From Pseudomonas sp. CCI4.2 (GTDB lineage Bacteria > Pseudomonadota > Gammaproteobacteria > Pseudomonadales > Pseudomonadaceae), in NCBI RefSeq assembly GCF_034350045.1, contig NZ_CP133781.1, positions 4,016,501 through 4,080,500 on the forward strand: a stretch of DNA of 64,000 nt. The letters are read 5' to 3'. Within the stretch, counting starts at the first letter, position 1, and each line of letters starts with the position of its first letter. The notes below the pieces were generated by a model. The model was not told the DNA's origin. It made no database searches and was given only the letters and a program-made list of their open reading frames with translations. Positions 63,656 to 64,000 of this stretch are shown here, one piece after another. A program made the translations under genes and the position numbers.

Positions 63656-64000
63656 TTACCTGGCTAGGGCCATAAGAACCTGGTCAGCAGCGCTGTTGAC
63701 CGGTTTGATCAAAATCTGGTTCTCAATATCGCGAAACGAACGGAAGGGCGCATAGCCAAATATGTCACCTAGCGCTTCGCTTATCGTTTGAGCATTTTTA
63801 CTCCCGGGCCAGTTTTCCAGTTCAAAAAACGCATTGTCTACGCGCTCCTTGAGGGCGGTATTGAATCCGGATATGACGCGCTGATCGAACTTTCCCTGCA
63901 GCGATGCGGGGATACGTAGGGAATTGATGACCACGGTTTTGATTTGCTCAGCGATCGCTTTGCCACTGCTGCCGCGTAATAAAGAGACCAGTGGGCTTAC
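63656..64000 (-). CDS. C-terminal end of the DUF1998 partner protein (5' partial)
   Basis: The frame is open through the right edge; the GTG at 63934 is internal. The visible 114 residues (RGSSGKAIAEQIKTVVINSL, then GKFDQRVISGFNTALKER, then EALGDIFGYAPFRSFRDIEN) are helical and unlike a globular enzyme core. Position directly upstream of the DrmB-like gene suggests the tail of a DrmA-type helicase, but no helicase motif is inside the window. Confidence 0.5.
   Translation of the reverse strand, partial: VSPLVSLLRGSSGKAIAEQIKTVVINSLRIPASLQGKFDQRVISGFNTALKERVDNAFFELENWPGSKNAQTISEALGDIFGYAPFRSFRDIENQILIKPVNSAADQVLMALAR

Noticed and set aside
1..64000. CRISPR arrays, tRNA and rRNA genes
   Set aside because: No regularly spaced repeats and no tRNA- or rRNA-like stretches were seen while reading the window.

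Overview
The window looks like a Pseudomonas chromosome of the fluorescens/plant-associated type. The left 19.7 kb has ordinary Pseudomonas gene order: a MocR-type regulator, a DinG/Rad3-type helicase, phosphoglucomutase, pirin, a ParDE pair with a nonsense-mutated toxin, a UvrD-like helicase, a chemoreceptor, and the complete 2-ketogluconate catabolic block kguE-kguK-kguT-kguD with its repressor gene ptxS. Two PtxS-type palindromes sit in the expected promoters. Next come an MFS exporter and a histidine phosphatase. The core ends in an AraC-family gene that has lost its 5' half.

From about 19.7 kb to the right edge the sequence reads as an accessory island. It opens with a TnsB/TnsC/TniQ-class transposition module: a 210-aa accessory protein, a DDE transposase, an AAA+ ATPase and an unusual AAA-TniQ fusion. 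A tightly coupled three-gene unit follows, coding for an MvaT-like oligomerisation domain without a DNA-binding end, a 42-aa peptide and a full MvaT-like silencer. After it come a stand-alone type-B ribosomal protein L31, a PD-(D/E)XK nuclease, a papain/transglutaminase-like protein, a frameshifted Abi-type nuclease, several small regulators, a metallophosphoesterase operon and a three-gene operon of small unknowns. Fragments of IS3, IS21, IS66, LysR, isochorismatase and unidentified genes lie between them.

The most striking part is 40.3-57.7 kb. It encodes a full-length photoactive yellow protein (PYP) with every chromophore-pocket residue in place (Tyr42, Glu46, Thr50, Arg52, Cys69). Directly downstream is an acyl-adenylate ligase suited to activating its p-coumarate chromophore. 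The pyp promoter holds TGTACA-N12-TGTACA, which matches the operator I recall for the B12-dependent light regulator LitR/PplR. The signalling genes that follow are a PAS chemoreceptor, a 4HB chemoreceptor, a multi-PAS hybrid histidine kinase, a REC-HD-GYP regulator, a GGDEF-EAL protein split by an amber codon, an EAL protein and a third chemoreceptor. I read this as a horizontally acquired light-to-motility/c-di-GMP module. No tyrosine ammonia lyase is visible, so p-coumarate may come from plant material.

The right end (58-64 kb) is a damaged defence-like zone: a frameshifted DUF2384-type antitoxin, an amber-interrupted small ORF, a HEPN/zinc-ribbon gene broken by an amber codon and by a complete IS5-family element (CTAA target duplication), an IS66 remnant, and a DUF1998 (DrmB-like) gene with the 3' end of its upstream partner. 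Four reading frames in the window are interrupted by in-frame TAG and two by single-base losses in A-tracts.
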